Below, piece after piece: positions 33,363-42,802 of a DNA stretch of 64,000 nucleotides. The first letter of the stretch is position 1; each line of letters opens with the position of its first letter. Made by a program: the position numbers and the translations under genes. The notes beneath the pieces were generated by a model, which was not told the origin of the DNA, made no database searches, and was given only the letters and a program-made list of their open reading frames with translations. The stretch comes from an uncultured Roseobacter sp. (GTDB lineage Bacteria > Pseudomonadota > Alphaproteobacteria > Rhodobacterales > Rhodobacteraceae), in the NCBI RefSeq assembly GCF_947488185.1, contig NZ_CANKYM010000001.1, positions 806,001 through 870,000 on the forward strand, given 5' to 3'.

Positions 33363-34114
33363 GTGAACCGCTTTTCGAATTCCTCTGCCGCATGGGGGAC
33401 AACACGCTGGTGCTGGGGCACCGTGTGTCGGAATGGTGCGGCGTGGCGCCCGTGTTGGAAGAAGACATCGCACTGGCCAATACAGCGCTGGATTTGATCG
33501 GGCAGACGACACTCTGGCTGAACCTGGCCGGTGCGGTCGAGGGCAAGGGGCGCGACGCCGATGCGCTCGCCTTCCGCCGGGACGTCTGGGAGTTTCGCAA
33601 TGTGCTTCTTGTCGAACAACTCAACGGTGATTTCGGCCAGACCATGATGCGGCAATTCCTTTTCGACCTCTGGCACAAGGGCATGCTGATCGCTTTACAG
33701 GGCAGCAGCCACGACCAGATTGCCGCGATTGCGGAGAAGTCGCTCAAGGAGGTGACCTATCATCTGGAACGCACCACTGACACGGTGATCGGACTGGGCG
33801 ATGGGACGGATGAAAGCCACAATCGCATGCAAAAAGCCCTTGATAGGCTCTATCCATTTGTCGGAGAGATGTTTGTCTCTGACGATGTGGACGCCGCGAT
33901 GGTGGCCGAGAGTATCGCGCCCGATCCCGCTGATTTGCGCCCGGTGTTCGATGCGAGACTGGACGAGGTTCTCTCCGATGCGACGCTGGTCAGACCCACC
34001 AGTGATTTTGCGCATAAGGGCGGAAAATCAGGGCAGCGACACTCGGAACATCTGGGCCATATGCTGAGCCAGATGCAGTGGCTGCAGCGCGCCTACCCGG
34101 ATGCGACATGGTAA
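33359..34114 (+). CDS. paaC: 1,2-phenylacetyl-CoA epoxidase subunit PaaC
   Basis: 251 residues, the structural beta subunit that stabilises PaaA. It has the ferritin-like fold; typical parts are FLCRMGDNTLVLGHRVSEW at the N-terminus and GKGRDADALAFRRD. The start is GTG 33359 inside the paaB stop (no ATG fits the conserved N-terminus). The end overlaps the paaD start. It is part of one coupled operon. Confidence 0.96.
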   Translation: MSEPLFEFLCRMGDNTLVLGHRVSEWCGVAPVLEEDIALANTALDLIGQTTLWLNLAGAVEGKGRDADALAFRRDVWEFRNVLLVEQLNGDFGQTMMRQFLFDLWHKGMLIALQGSSHDQIAAIAEKSLKEVTYHLERTTDTVIGLGDGTDESHNRMQKALDRLYPFVGEMFVSDDVDAAMVAESIAPDPADLRPVFDARLDEVLSDATLVRPTSDFAHKGGKSGQRHSEHLGHMLSQMQWLQRAYPDATW

Positions 34115-34575
34115 CCGATAAACCCGCAACGGAAACGATCTGGGAATGGCTGGATGCCGTGCCCGACCCGGAAATTCCGGCGATCAGCCTGACCGATCTG
34201 GGGATCATCCGCAATGTGGAATGGGCGGGTGATACGCTAGAGGTGACCGTCACGCCGACCTATTCTGGCTGCCCCGCCACGCGGATCATCACTCTCGATA
34301 TCGAAACGGCTTTGCGCGACCGCGGTATCGAAAAACTGACGCTGAAAACGCAATTGTCCCCCGCCTGGACCACCGATTGGCTGACGGAACGCGGCAAAGA
34401 GCGGCTTGAGGGGTATGGGATCGCGCCACCACAACCAGCAGGTGGCCCGCAGCACTGCCCGCTTTGCAAATCAAGCCATGTCGAACGGATCAGCCAGTTC
34501 GGCTCCACCCCCTGCAAGGCCCAGTGGCGCTGCCAAAGCTGCCTGGAACCCTTCGACTATTTCAAGTGTATCTGA
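34108..34575 (+). CDS. paaD: Phenylacetate-CoA epoxidase maturation protein PaaD
   Basis: 155 residues. The N-terminal MIP18/DUF59-type domain has VPDPEIPAISLTDLGIIRNV near residue 14 and TYSGCPATR with its conserved Cys. The C-terminal zinc ribbon has CPLC (near residue 116) and CQSC. PaaD is required for Fe-S assembly or maturation of the reductase/epoxidase. The ATG at 34108 lies seven bases before the paaC end; the stop overlaps the paaE ATG. Confidence 0.95.
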   Translation: MVTDKPATETIWEWLDAVPDPEIPAISLTDLGIIRNVEWAGDTLEVTVTPTYSGCPATRIITLDIETALRDRGIEKLTLKTQLSPAWTTDWLTERGKERLEGYGIAPPQPAGGPQHCPLCKSSHVERISQFGSTPCKAQWRCQSCLEPFDYFKCI

Positions 34576-35639
34576 TGCCCCAGTTTCATCCCCTCACTGT
34601 GACCGACATCCACCACACCATCCGCGACGCGGTGGTGCTGACGTTGAAACCGGACAGCCCCGAGGCGTTCAAATTCACCCAAGGACAGTATCTGACCTTC
34701 AAGCAGGATTTCGACGGCACGGAGGTGCGGCGCAACTATTCGATCTGCGCCGGGCTCGACGACGGCGTGCTGCAGGTCGGGATCAAACGGGTCGACGGCG
34801 GGGCGTTTTCCACCTTTGCAAACACGCAGCTGAAAGTCGGCGACACCCTGCAGGCCATGCCGCCTTCGGGGTCGTTTTTCACCCGGTTAGAGCCTGATAC
34901 CGCGAATTCATACCTCGGGTTTGCCGGTGGTTCCGGCATTACGCCGGTGCTGTCGCTCCTGAAAACCGTGCTGCATCGGGAGCCGCATGCCACTTTCACG
35001 TTGGTCTACGCCAACCGCGCTGTGAACACGATCATGTTCCGCGAAGAGCTGGAAGACCTGAAAAACCGGTACATGGGGCGGCTGACGATCATCCACATCC
35101 TCGAATCCGGTCAGGACATGGAGCTTTTCACCGGGCGTGTCGATCAGGAGAAATGCGACAAGCTCTTTCAACATTGGATCGACGTCACATCGGTTGATAC
35201 CGCCTTCATCTGCGGACCCGAACCGATGATGCTGGCCATTGCCGATAGCCTGAAAACCCACGGGTTAGAGCCTGATCAGATCAAGTTCGAGCTTTTCACA
35301 GAGAGCCAGCAGGGACGTCTGGCCAAGCAGGAGATCGCAGCGCGTGCCGCCGACCAGAAAGGCACCGAGGCGCAGGTCACCGTCGAAGGTGTGACGCGCC
35401 GTTTCACCATGCCCAAGGATCAATCGGTGCTCGAAGCCGCGCTCGACAATGCGCTGGACGCGCCTTTTGCCTGCAAGGCGGGCGTCTGTTCCACCTGCAA
35501 GGCGCGGGTGCTGGAGGGCGAGTACGAGATGCTCTCGAACCACGCGCTTGAGGATTACGAAGTGGAGCAAGGCATGGTGCTGACCTGCCAGTGCTACCCG
35601 CTGAGTGATAAAATCGTCGTAGAATACGACACCCATTAA
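34575..35639 (+). CDS. paaE: 1,2-phenylacetyl-CoA epoxidase reductase PaaE
   Basis: 354 residues: an FAD-binding ferredoxin-reductase domain (RRNYSICAG near residue 50), an NAD domain (GFAGGSGITPVLSLLK near 115, FICGPEPMM near 215), and a C-terminal plant-type 2Fe-2S domain (CKAGVCSTCK near 300 and a fourth Cys in LTCQC near 338). It passes electrons from NADPH to PaaA. The ATG at 34575 overlaps the paaD stop; a longer in-frame reading begins inside paaD and is not needed. Confidence 0.96.
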   Translation: MPQFHPLTVTDIHHTIRDAVVLTLKPDSPEAFKFTQGQYLTFKQDFDGTEVRRNYSICAGLDDGVLQVGIKRVDGGAFSTFANTQLKVGDTLQAMPPSGSFFTRLEPDTANSYLGFAGGSGITPVLSLLKTVLHREPHATFTLVYANRAVNTIMFREELEDLKNRYMGRLTIIHILESGQDMELFTGRVDQEKCDKLFQHWIDVTSVDTAFICGPEPMMLAIADSLKTHGLEPDQIKFELFTESQQGRLAKQEIAARAADQKGTEAQVTVEGVTRRFTMPKDQSVLEAALDNALDAPFACKAGVCSTCKARVLEGEYEMLSNHALEDYEVEQGMVLTCQCYPLSDKIVVEYDTH

Positions 35640-35648
35640 GGAGCCCCC

Positions 35649-37691
35649 ATGCCCAAGGATATGAACCTGCGCGATGTCATGAGCTTTGCCGCCGGGCAGT
35701 GGATTGGTCCCGGCGCGGGCGCACGGTCGATCGCAAGCGCCATCACGGGCGAGGTCATCGCAACCGCGGGCAACGACGCGCTGGATGTGCAGGCCATGCT
35801 CGGTTTCGCCCGCGACGTCGGCGGGCCCAACCTGCGCAAACTCACCTTTCACGACCGCGCACGCGTGCTCAAGGCGCTGGCGCTGCATCTGAAGGAGAAC
35901 AGGCAAACGCTCTATGACCTCAGCTTTGATACCGGGGCCACGCAATCGGATCACATGATCGACGTCGATGGCGGGGTCGGCACGATGCTGGTCTTTGCCT
36001 CCAAGGGACGCCGCGAGATGCCGGATGCACGGGTCTATCTCGACGGGCCGGTCGAGCAGTTGGGTCGACACGGTCAATTCGTCGGCCGCCATATCGCAAC
36101 CCCGCTGCAGGGCACCGCGGTACATATCAACGCCTTCAACTTCCCTGTCTGGGGTATGCTGGAGAAGCTGGCTCCTACCCTGCTGGCCGGGGTTCCTGCC
36201 ATCGTGAAACCGGCTACCGCAACCTGCTACGTGACGGAACGCTGCGTGCGGCTGATGCTTGACAGCGGCCTCTTGCCTGAGGGCGCGCTGCAACTGGTCA
36301 CTGGGGGCCTGGGTGACATGCTGGACCATCTGGACTGTCAGGATGCGGTCAGCTTCACCGGCTCGGCGGATACGGCGCTGAAACTGCGCGCCAACCCGCA
36401 TCTGCTGGAGCGTTCTGTGCGCTTCATGGCAGAGCAGGACAGTCTCAACGCCTCCGTCCTGGGGCCGGATGCCACGCCCGGAACCCCTGAATTCGACCTC
36501 TTCGCGAAAGAGGTACACCGCGAAGTGACTGCCAAGGCCGGGCAGAAATGCACTGCGATCCGGCGCATCATGGTCCCGCAGCCGCAGGTCGATGCAGTCA
36601 TCGCCGCCCTTTCCGACAGACTGGCCAAAACCACTATTGGCGATCCGCGCCTGGAGACCTCGCGCATGGGTGCATTGGTCTCTAACGCGCAGAAACGGGA
36701 CGTTCTGGAAAAAGCGGAAGTGATCGCACAGGAAGCCGAACGCGTCTTTGGTGACCCGGCGGATTTCGAGGTACAGGGCGCGGATCCGGACAAGGGCGCC
36801 TTCCTGCCGCCCATGCTGTTTCACTGCGCAGACCCAGACGGCGCGCAACGGCTGCACGATACCGAAGCCTTCGGGCCTGTCTCGACCATCATGGGTTACC
36901 GTGATCTGGGCCACGCCACCCATCTGCTCAACCGAGGCAAAGGTTCGCTTGTGGCCTCTGTCATCACCAATGACCCGGAGGTCGCGACAGAGATCACGAT
37001 GGGTGCGGCTGCCTTCCACGGGCGGCTCTATTTCAACAATCGGACATCGATGAAAGAAGCCACCGGTCACGGCTCCCCGCTGCCCCATATGGTGCATGGC
37101 GGGCCGGGCCGCGCTGGCGGCGGCGAGGAGCTCGGCGGCATTCGCGGCGTCATGCATTACATGCAGCGCACGGCGATACAGGGCAGCCCGGATGTGCTGT
37201 CGGCGATCACCGGGCAATGGGTGCCGGGTGCGACGGAAAACCAGAACGCCGCGCATCCCTTCACCCGCCCCTTTGGCGCGTTGAATATCGGCGACACCCT
37301 CAACGCCGGGCCGCGCGAGATCACGCTTGAGGATATCGAGACCTTTGCCCATTTCACCGGCGATACCTTTTACGCGCATATGGACGACGACGCGGCGGCG
37401 GCGAACCCCTTCTTTCCCGGACGCGTTGCCCACGGCTATCTGCTGCTCAGCTTTGCGGCGGGCATGTTCGTGCAACCCGATCCGGGCCCGGTGCTGGCCA
37501 ACACGGGCCTCGACAGCCTGCGTTTCATGGCGCCGGTGCAACCCGGGGACAGCATCAACGTGCGGCTGACCGTCAAGGCCAAGACCCCGCGCAACGAAGA
37601 CTATGGCGAAGTACGCTGGCACGTGACCCTGACCAATCAGGACAGCGAAGCGGTCGCCGAATATGAATTGCTGACGATGAATGCTTTCTGA
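35649..37691 (+). CDS. paaZ: Bifunctional oxepin-CoA hydrolase / semialdehyde dehydrogenase PaaZ
   Basis: 680 residues. The aldehyde dehydrogenase domain (about 1-520) carries its active Cys in AGQKCTAIRR near residue 298 and Glu in RFMAEQDSLN near 260. A C-terminal MaoC-type hydratase domain (about 535-680) has HFTGDTFYAHMDDDAA and FPGRVAHGYLLLSF. The hydratase opens the oxepin-CoA ring, and the dehydrogenase oxidises the resulting semialdehyde. Both halves look complete. AAGGAG precedes the ATG. The last 11 bases overlap paaX. Confidence 0.96.
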   Translation: MPKDMNLRDVMSFAAGQWIGPGAGARSIASAITGEVIATAGNDALDVQAMLGFARDVGGPNLRKLTFHDRARVLKALALHLKENRQTLYDLSFDTGATQSDHMIDVDGGVGTMLVFASKGRREMPDARVYLDGPVEQLGRHGQFVGRHIATPLQGTAVHINAFNFPVWGMLEKLAPTLLAGVPAIVKPATATCYVTERCVRLMLDSGLLPEGALQLVTGGLGDMLDHLDCQDAVSFTGSADTALKLRANPHLLERSVRFMAEQDSLNASVLGPDATPGTPEFDLFAKEVHREVTAKAGQKCTAIRRIMVPQPQVDAVIAALSDRLAKTTIGDPRLETSRMGALVSNAQKRDVLEKAEVIAQEAERVFGDPADFEVQGADPDKGAFLPPMLFHCADPDGAQRLHDTEAFGPVSTIMGYRDLGHATHLLNRGKGSLVASVITNDPEVATEITMGAAAFHGRLYFNNRTSMKEATGHGSPLPHMVHGGPGRAGGGEELGGIRGVMHYMQRTAIQGSPDVLSAITGQWVPGATENQNAAHPFTRPFGALNIGDTLNAGPREITLEDIETFAHFTGDTFYAHMDDDAAAANPFFPGRVAHGYLLLSFAAGMFVQPDPGPVLANTGLDSLRFMAPVQPGDSINVRLTVKAKTPRNEDYGEVRWHVTLTNQDSEAVAEYELLTMNAF

Positions 37692-38457
37692 TCCACTGGA
37701 CCATCTGACAACCGCCCTGACCGATCTGGGGGGCCAGCGGGTCTGGTCCCTGCTGGTGACCGTCTTCGGTGATCTTGTGCCGGACGCGGGCGCAGGCATC
37801 GACGGGCCGGTGCTGTCCACGCTCATGGGGCGGATGAACGTCCGGGCAGAAGCAACCCGTGTGGCCCTGCACAGGCTGCGCAACGACGGCTGGATCACCT
37901 CCGCCAAATCAGGACGCACCAGCCTACATAGCCTGACGGAACATGGACGTCGCGAAACTATTCAGGCCAGCCGCCGCATCTATGCCGCACCGGATGACGT
38001 GCCCGACGGATGGGTGGTTCTGCTGACCGAAGAGGCAAATGGCGACCGGCGCAACCTGCTGGAAACTGCGGGGTTCACGCAAATGATGCCGCGTGTCTAC
38101 ATTGGCCCCGCCGGGCGCGCAGTGCCGGACAACACGCTGGCGCTGCGCGGTGATGCGGTGCCGGATTGGCTGCGCCGACAGCTGACGTCCGAGACGCTGA
38201 GCGCAGATTACAGCAAGCTGCACCGTATCCTGACCGAGATCGACAGCGCCTTGCCAAGAGGCACCGATCTGTCGCCGGTTGACCGTGCCGTGCTGCGCTG
38301 CCTGATCGTGCACAACTGGCGGCGGCTGGTGTTGAAACACCCCGACCTGCCCGCCGCCCTCTACACCGAGGACTGGCGCGAACAGGAGTGTCGCGCGATG
38401 GTGACCGCGCTGCTGCACAGGTTTCCACGGCCAGACCTCGCCGATCTCGCCGCGTAA
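37681..38457 (+). CDS. paaX: Phenylacetate operon repressor PaaX-like
   Basis: 258 residues of the PaaX family: an N-terminal winged helix (about 20-90; RAEATRVALHRLRNDGWITS) and a PaaX-type C-terminal region (TEDWREQECRAMVTALLHRF near 230). E. coli PaaX represses paa operons and responds to phenylacetyl-CoA. It starts inside the end of paaZ, so it is expressed with the operon it probably controls. paaK, paaG, paaH and paaI are not in the window. Confidence 0.9.
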   Translation: MLSDPLDHLTTALTDLGGQRVWSLLVTVFGDLVPDAGAGIDGPVLSTLMGRMNVRAEATRVALHRLRNDGWITSAKSGRTSLHSLTEHGRRETIQASRRIYAAPDDVPDGWVVLLTEEANGDRRNLLETAGFTQMMPRVYIGPAGRAVPDNTLALRGDAVPDWLRRQLTSETLSADYSKLHRILTEIDSALPRGTDLSPVDRAVLRCLIVHNWRRLVLKHPDLPAALYTEDWREQECRAMVTALLHRFPRPDLADLAA

Positions 38458-38499
38458 CCTGTGCTTTCCCAAGCCAATAAGGCAGGCTATAGGGAGCAC

Positions 38500-39114
38500 A
38501 TGACACATAGCGTATATAAAAATGACCTTCCGGACGGGCTTGACCTGGGTCCTGTTGTTGCCATCGATTGCGAGACGATGGGCCTCAATCCGCACCGTGA
38601 CCGACTCTGCGTCGTGCAGCTGTCGGGCGGCGACGGCAAAGCACATCTGGTACAGATCGCCATAGGCCAGACCGACGCACCGAACCTTTGCGCCTTGCTG
38701 GAGGATCCGGCTGTGCTCAAACTCTTTCACTTCGGGCGGTTCGATATCGCCGCGATGCTGAACACCTTCGGCGCGACCGCCGCGCCAGTTTATTGCACCA
38801 AGATCGCCAGCCGCCTCGTGCGGACTTTCACCGACCGGCACGGGCTGGCCAAGCTGCTGCAGGAATTGCTGAACATCGACATCTCGAAACAGCAGCAATC
38901 CAGCGACTGGGGTGCAGACACCCTGACCGATGCGCAGGTCGACTATGCAGCCTCTGACGTGCTTTACCTGCACCGGCTGCGGGACGCGCTGAACGTGATG
39001 CTGGAACGGGAAGGGCGCATGGAACTGGCGCAATCCTGCTTTGATTTCCTGCCGATCCGGGCGCGGCTGGACCTCGAAGGCTGGCCCGACACGGACATCT
39101 TTGCACATTCATGA
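38500..39114 (+). CDS. rnd: Ribonuclease D
   Basis: 204 residues, the short alphaproteobacterial form with only the DEDD 3'-5' exonuclease domain and no HRDC domain. Exo I is AIDCETMGLNP near residue 19, Exo II is FGRFDIAAM near 77, and Exo III is AQVDYAASDVLYLHRL near 145. It trims tRNA and other structured RNAs. ATG 38500 (MTHSVYKN) is preferred, with GGGAG upstream; an in-frame start at 38461 would lengthen it by 13 residues. The stop overlaps kdsD (ATGA). Confidence 0.9.
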   Translation: MTHSVYKNDLPDGLDLGPVVAIDCETMGLNPHRDRLCVVQLSGGDGKAHLVQIAIGQTDAPNLCALLEDPAVLKLFHFGRFDIAAMLNTFGATAAPVYCTKIASRLVRTFTDRHGLAKLLQELLNIDISKQQQSSDWGADTLTDAQVDYAASDVLYLHRLRDALNVMLEREGRMELAQSCFDFLPIRARLDLEGWPDTDIFAHS

Positions 39115-40073
39115 GCACGCCCTTTCTTGATACTGCCCGCCGGGTGATCCGGACCGAGGCCGATGCGCTCACCACGCTGGCCGAGGGGCTGGATGCGCGG
39201 TTTCGCGACGCCATCGACCTGCTGCTGAACAGCAAGGGCCGCGTGATCGTCACCGGCATTGGCAAATCCGGCCATATCGCGCGCAAGATCGCCGCCACCA
39301 TGGCCAGCACGGGCACACCCGCGCAATTCGTGCACCCGGCGGAGGCGAGCCACGGCGATCTCGGCATGATCACCAGTGCGGATGTGGTGTTGGCGATCTC
39401 CAATTCGGGTGAGGCGCCGGAGCTTGCAAATCTCGTGGCCTATGCGCGTCGCTTCGATATTCCGCTGCTGGGCATCACCAGCGCCGAAGGCTCCAGCCTC
39501 GGGCGTGAATGCGACGTGGTGCTGTTGCTGCCAAAACTGGGGGAAGCCTGCGGTACCGGTGTTGTGCCGTCTTCGTCCACGACGATGACATTGGCCCTGG
39601 GCGACGCGCTGGCCATTGCGCTGATGGAGCACCGCGCCTTCACCCCTGAAAACTTCCGCGACTTTCATCCCGGCGGCAAACTGGGCGCACAACTCAGCCG
39701 TGTATCGGACCTGATGCACACCGGTGATCAACTGCCTCTGGTCCGCCCGGAAACGCCGATGTCGGACGCGCTGATCGAGATCAGCCAGAAAAGCTTTGGC
39801 GTGGTAGGAGTTGTTGACCAAAACGGGCTGCTTGCGGGCATTATCACGGATGGCGACCTGCGACGACATATGGACGGGCTGCTGTCGTTGACGGCGCAGG
39901 ACGTCATGACACCCTCGCCCGTGACCATCGATCCCGGCGCGCTGGCTGAAAAGGCCGTCGCCATGATGCAGGCCCGTCAGATCACCAGCCTCTTTGTGGT
40001 CGACACCACGGGACCGGCCAAGCCACTTGGCCTGATCCGCATCCATGATTGTCTGCGCGTCGGTCTGGGGTAG
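39111..40073 (+). CDS. kdsD: D-arabinose-5-phosphate isomerase (KdsD/KpsF)
   Basis: 320 residues. The SIS domain (about 30-190) has VTGIGKSGHIARKIAATMAS and VLAISNSGEAPEL. Two CBS domains follow (about 205-320; SDLMHTGDQLPLV and QDVMTPSPVTI). It converts ribulose-5-phosphate to arabinose-5-phosphate, the first committed precursor of KDO for LPS. lptC-lptA-lptB follow, and kdsB (CMP-KDO synthesis) lies 9 kb away. It is cytoplasmic and coupled to the RNase D gene. Confidence 0.95.
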   Translation: MSTPFLDTARRVIRTEADALTTLAEGLDARFRDAIDLLLNSKGRVIVTGIGKSGHIARKIAATMASTGTPAQFVHPAEASHGDLGMITSADVVLAISNSGEAPELANLVAYARRFDIPLLGITSAEGSSLGRECDVVLLLPKLGEACGTGVVPSSSTTMTLALGDALAIALMEHRAFTPENFRDFHPGGKLGAQLSRVSDLMHTGDQLPLVRPETPMSDALIEISQKSFGVVGVVDQNGLLAGIITDGDLRRHMDGLLSLTAQDVMTPSPVTIDPGALAEKAVAMMQARQITSLFVVDTTGPAKPLGLIRIHDCLRVGLG

Positions 40074-40079
40074 GCCACG

Positions 40080-40688
40080 ATGCGGGGGGATCGGTATTCA
40101 CGAACGGTGGCCTGGCTGAAAGTGGCCCTGCCGCTTGCGGCCCTTGGCCTACTTTCGACCCTGTTTCTTTTGTCCCGTGTCGTCGACCCCACGGAATCGA
40201 TCCCCTTCGCCGACACCGAGGTGCAGGACCGGCTGCTGAACCAGCAAATCTCGGGCCCCTATTATTCAGGGACGACGGCGAACGGTGACCAGATCGCCTT
40301 TGTGGCGGAGAAAGTCGTGACTCCAAACGGCCTGACCGGCGCCAACCGCGCAGAGGATGTCTTTGTGAAGATCGAGATGGTCGGTGGCACAACTGTGAAC
40401 ATAAAGTCGAAAACGGCGCGGGTTAACGTTGGACAGGACGTCGCGGACTTGACCGGCAACGTTGTGATCACCACGTCGCAAGGGTACATCATCACCAGCG
40501 AAGCGCTGATAGCGAGAATTGCCGCCTTGGACCTCCATTCCCCCGATACAGTATTTGCAACCACCCCTGCAGGCGAGCTGGTGGCGGGGTCCATGCGGCT
40601 GATGTCCCCCGAAACGGACGCGCCGGCTCAATTGGTTTTCACAAACGGTGTGAAACTGATATACCAGCCGAAACAGGTGAAAGACTGA
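40080..40688 (+). CDS. lptC: LPS export system periplasmic protein LptC
   Basis: 202 residues with one N-terminal membrane helix (about 13-33) and a periplasmic beta-jellyroll region of the LptC/YrbK family. In Lpt systems this bitopic protein receives LPS from LptBFG and passes it to LptA. Sequence conservation of LptC is weak, and position between kdsD and lptA adds much of the support. It is six bases after kdsD and three bases before lptA. Confidence 0.85.
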   Translation: MRGDRYSRTVAWLKVALPLAALGLLSTLFLLSRVVDPTESIPFADTEVQDRLLNQQISGPYYSGTTANGDQIAFVAEKVVTPNGLTGANRAEDVFVKIEMVGGTTVNIKSKTARVNVGQDVADLTGNVVITTSQGYIITSEALIARIAALDLHSPDTVFATTPAGELVAGSMRLMSPETDAPAQLVFTNGVKLIYQPKQVKD

Positions 40689-40691
40689 CCC

Positions 40692-41183
40692 GTGACTTTG
40701 TTAAGAATATTTATCCTGCCCCTTTTCCTTATGGCCACCGCGTCGGCATTACTTGCGCAGGGAACGCAGGTTGCTTTCGGTAGCCTTCAACAAGACACCG
40801 GCCTGCCAGTGGAAGTCACCGCGGACAATCTCGCGGTTGATCAGGGCACCGGAGAGGCCGTGTTCACGGGGAATGTCGTGGTCGGTCAGGGCGAAATGCG
40901 GCTGTCCGCCAAACGGTTGCTGGTTGTTTACCGCGAAGACACGGAAGGGATCGAACGGATGGAAGCCACTGGCGGCGTGACGCTGGTGTCTGGTCCCGAT
41001 GCCGCCGAATCAGAACGCGCGGACTACAACATTGACGATGGTACCATCGTGATGACCGGCAACGTGCTGCTGACCCAGGGCCCCTCTGCCCTGACGGCCG
41101 ACAAGATGACGGTGCAGCTCGACACTGGCACCGCCCAGATGGCTGGATCGGTAAAGACCATTCTGCAGACCGGCGACAATTAA
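40692..41183 (+). CDS. lptA: LPS transport periplasmic protein LptA
   Basis: 163 residues. A signal peptide (about 1-22, ending near ALLAQG) is followed by an OstA/LptA domain (VTADNLAVDQGTGEAVFTGN near 37; DDGTIVMTGNVLLTQG near 115). LptA forms the periplasmic bridge for LPS to the outer membrane. It starts at GTG 40692 and ends directly before the lptB ATG. Confidence 0.92.
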   Translation: MTLLRIFILPLFLMATASALLAQGTQVAFGSLQQDTGLPVEVTADNLAVDQGTGEAVFTGNVVVGQGEMRLSAKRLLVVYREDTEGIERMEATGGVTLVSGPDAAESERADYNIDDGTIVMTGNVLLTQGPSALTADKMTVQLDTGTAQMAGSVKTILQTGDN

Positions 41184-41942
41184 ATGGCACGACCCACCCT
41201 GACCGTCGCCGAAGGCTTTGCGGGGCTGCACGTAGAACATCTGCGTAAATCCTATCGCAAGAAGACTGTGATCCGCGATTTTTCCATGTACCTGGAGCGC
41301 GGGGAAGTGGTGGCTTTGCTGGGGCCAAATGGGTCCGGCAAGACAACCACCTTTTATGCCGTCGCCGGTCTGGTCACACCGGAAGGTGGCACCGTGGTGA
41401 TAGATGGTCAGGATGTCACCGCCTTGCCGATGTATCGTCGCGCAAGGTTGGGCATTGGCTATCTACCGCAGGAGATGAGCATTTTCAGGGGTTTGTCCGT
41501 TCAGGACAACATCAGCGCCATCCTCGACATCGCCGAAGCGGATCGCCACAAGCGCCGCGAACGGCTCGAAGAACTGCTCAGCGAATTCTCAATTGAACAT
41601 CTGCGACGCGCGCCTGCCCTCGCCCTGTCGGGGGGTGAACGGCGCCGGGTCGAAATCGCCCGCTGCCTCGCGGCCAATCCCAAATACCTGCTCCTGGATG
41701 AACCTTTTGCCGGGGTTGATCCCATTTCTGTTGGCGACATCCGGCACCTCGTCGCCGACCTCAAGAAACGCGGCATTGGCGTGCTGATCACCGATCATAA
41801 TGTCCGCGAAACCCTCGAAATCGTCGACCGCGCCTATATTCTGCACGAAGGTCGCGTTCTGATGTCGGGCACTCCGGACGAGGTCGTCGAGAACGAAAAC
41901 GTGCGCCGCGTCTACCTCGGTGACAACTTCAAAATCTCCTGA
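41184..41942 (+). CDS. lptB: LPS export ABC transporter ATP-binding protein LptB
   Basis: 252 residues. Walker A is GPNGSGKTTTFYAV near 48, the signature is LSGGERRRVEIARCLA near 147, Walker B is YLLLDEPFAGVDPIS near 167, and the H-loop is ITDHNVRETL near 201, the typical LptB layout. It powers extraction of LPS from the inner membrane with LptF and LptG, which are not in the window. Its gene begins at the base after the lptA stop. In most proteobacteria rpoN follows lptB; here hpf does. Confidence 0.95.
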   Translation: MARPTLTVAEGFAGLHVEHLRKSYRKKTVIRDFSMYLERGEVVALLGPNGSGKTTTFYAVAGLVTPEGGTVVIDGQDVTALPMYRRARLGIGYLPQEMSIFRGLSVQDNISAILDIAEADRHKRRERLEELLSEFSIEHLRRAPALALSGGERRRVEIARCLAANPKYLLLDEPFAGVDPISVGDIRHLVADLKKRGIGVLITDHNVRETLEIVDRAYILHEGRVLMSGTPDEVVENENVRRVYLGDNFKIS

Positions 41943-42193
41943 TCCGGGCACGCGCGCGTTAACGCTTTTTTCCGCGCACGCCACCCGCTTTTGTTTGACT
42001 CTGGTGTCGGTTATCGGGCTGAATGAAGCCATGGCACGTACCAGTTTCTGTCTGACCGCGCATCAGCCTGCCTGCCAAGGCCCGGAAGACAATCATCATA
42101 TGGAATGCCATTTTCCGTGATCCTCTGACCCGTTGTCCCGGCGTATCTGCGCCCGGAAACCCGATGCAGGATCAACCATTCGAAGGAGAGACT

Positions 42194-42760
42194 ATGCGGT
42201 ATCAAATCAGCGGCAAACAGATCGACATCGGCGAAGCGCTGCAGACCCACGTGAAAGAAGAATTGGGTGAAGCAGTAAAAAAATATGCCGAACGCCCGAC
42301 CGAAGCGGTTGTGGTGTTTTCCAAGTCGGCGCATGAGTTTGTCTGCGAGGCGACCGTCCATTTGTCTACGGGCCTGACGGCACAGGCAAAAGCGCACCAG
42401 ACCGAGATTTATGCCGCCTTTGATTCGTGCTGCGACAAGATGGAAAAACAGCTGCGTCGCTACAAGCGTAGGTTGAAAGATCATCACAAAGATCGGGCGG
42501 AACCGGTTGAAATCTACGGCGCGTCCTCCTATATCCTCGCATCAGATGCCGACTCAGAGGCGCAGGAACCAGAGACACTGCAACCGATCATCGTCGCCGA
42601 GATGGAAACCAAGATCCCCTCTCTCTCCGTAGGTGAAGCCGTAATGCAGATGGAGCTTGCTGGTGCACCGGTTCTGGTCTTTAGAAACGAGGGCAAAGAG
42701 GGCCTAAATGTCGTATACCGTCGCGATGACGGAAACATTGGCTGGATAGACCCGCAGTAG
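42194..42760 (+). CDS. hpf: Long-form ribosome hibernation promoting factor
   Basis: 188 residues. The N-terminal S30AE domain (about 1-105) starts MRYQISGKQIDIGEALQTHV. A linker rich in Glu and Asp follows, and the C-terminal dimerisation domain (about 130-188) carries VVYRRDDGNIGWIDPQ. The long form dimerises 70S ribosomes to 100S in stationary phase. A GGAGAG site precedes ATG 42194; a longer in-frame reading from 42164 is unlikely. ptsN follows, as usual. Confidence 0.93.
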   Translation: MRYQISGKQIDIGEALQTHVKEELGEAVKKYAERPTEAVVVFSKSAHEFVCEATVHLSTGLTAQAKAHQTEIYAAFDSCCDKMEKQLRRYKRRLKDHHKDRAEPVEIYGASSYILASDADSEAQEPETLQPIIVAEMETKIPSLSVGEAVMQMELAGAPVLVFRNEGKEGLNVVYRRDDGNIGWIDPQ

Positions 42761-42802
42761 GATTTCTTCGAGGCGATGGAGCCTCCCGAAAGTGCGAGCA
42801 GA

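Noticed and set aside
35265..37919. 884-codon open frame on the minus strand across paaE-paaZ
   Set aside because: It lies antisense to recognised paaE, paaZ and paaX and shows no family resemblance. Long antisense frames are expected opposite GC-rich genes with strong codon bias.
41920..42120. 66-codon frame between lptB and hpf
   Set aside because: It begins inside lptB, has no ribosome site and its composition is not protein-like. The gap is treated as non-coding.
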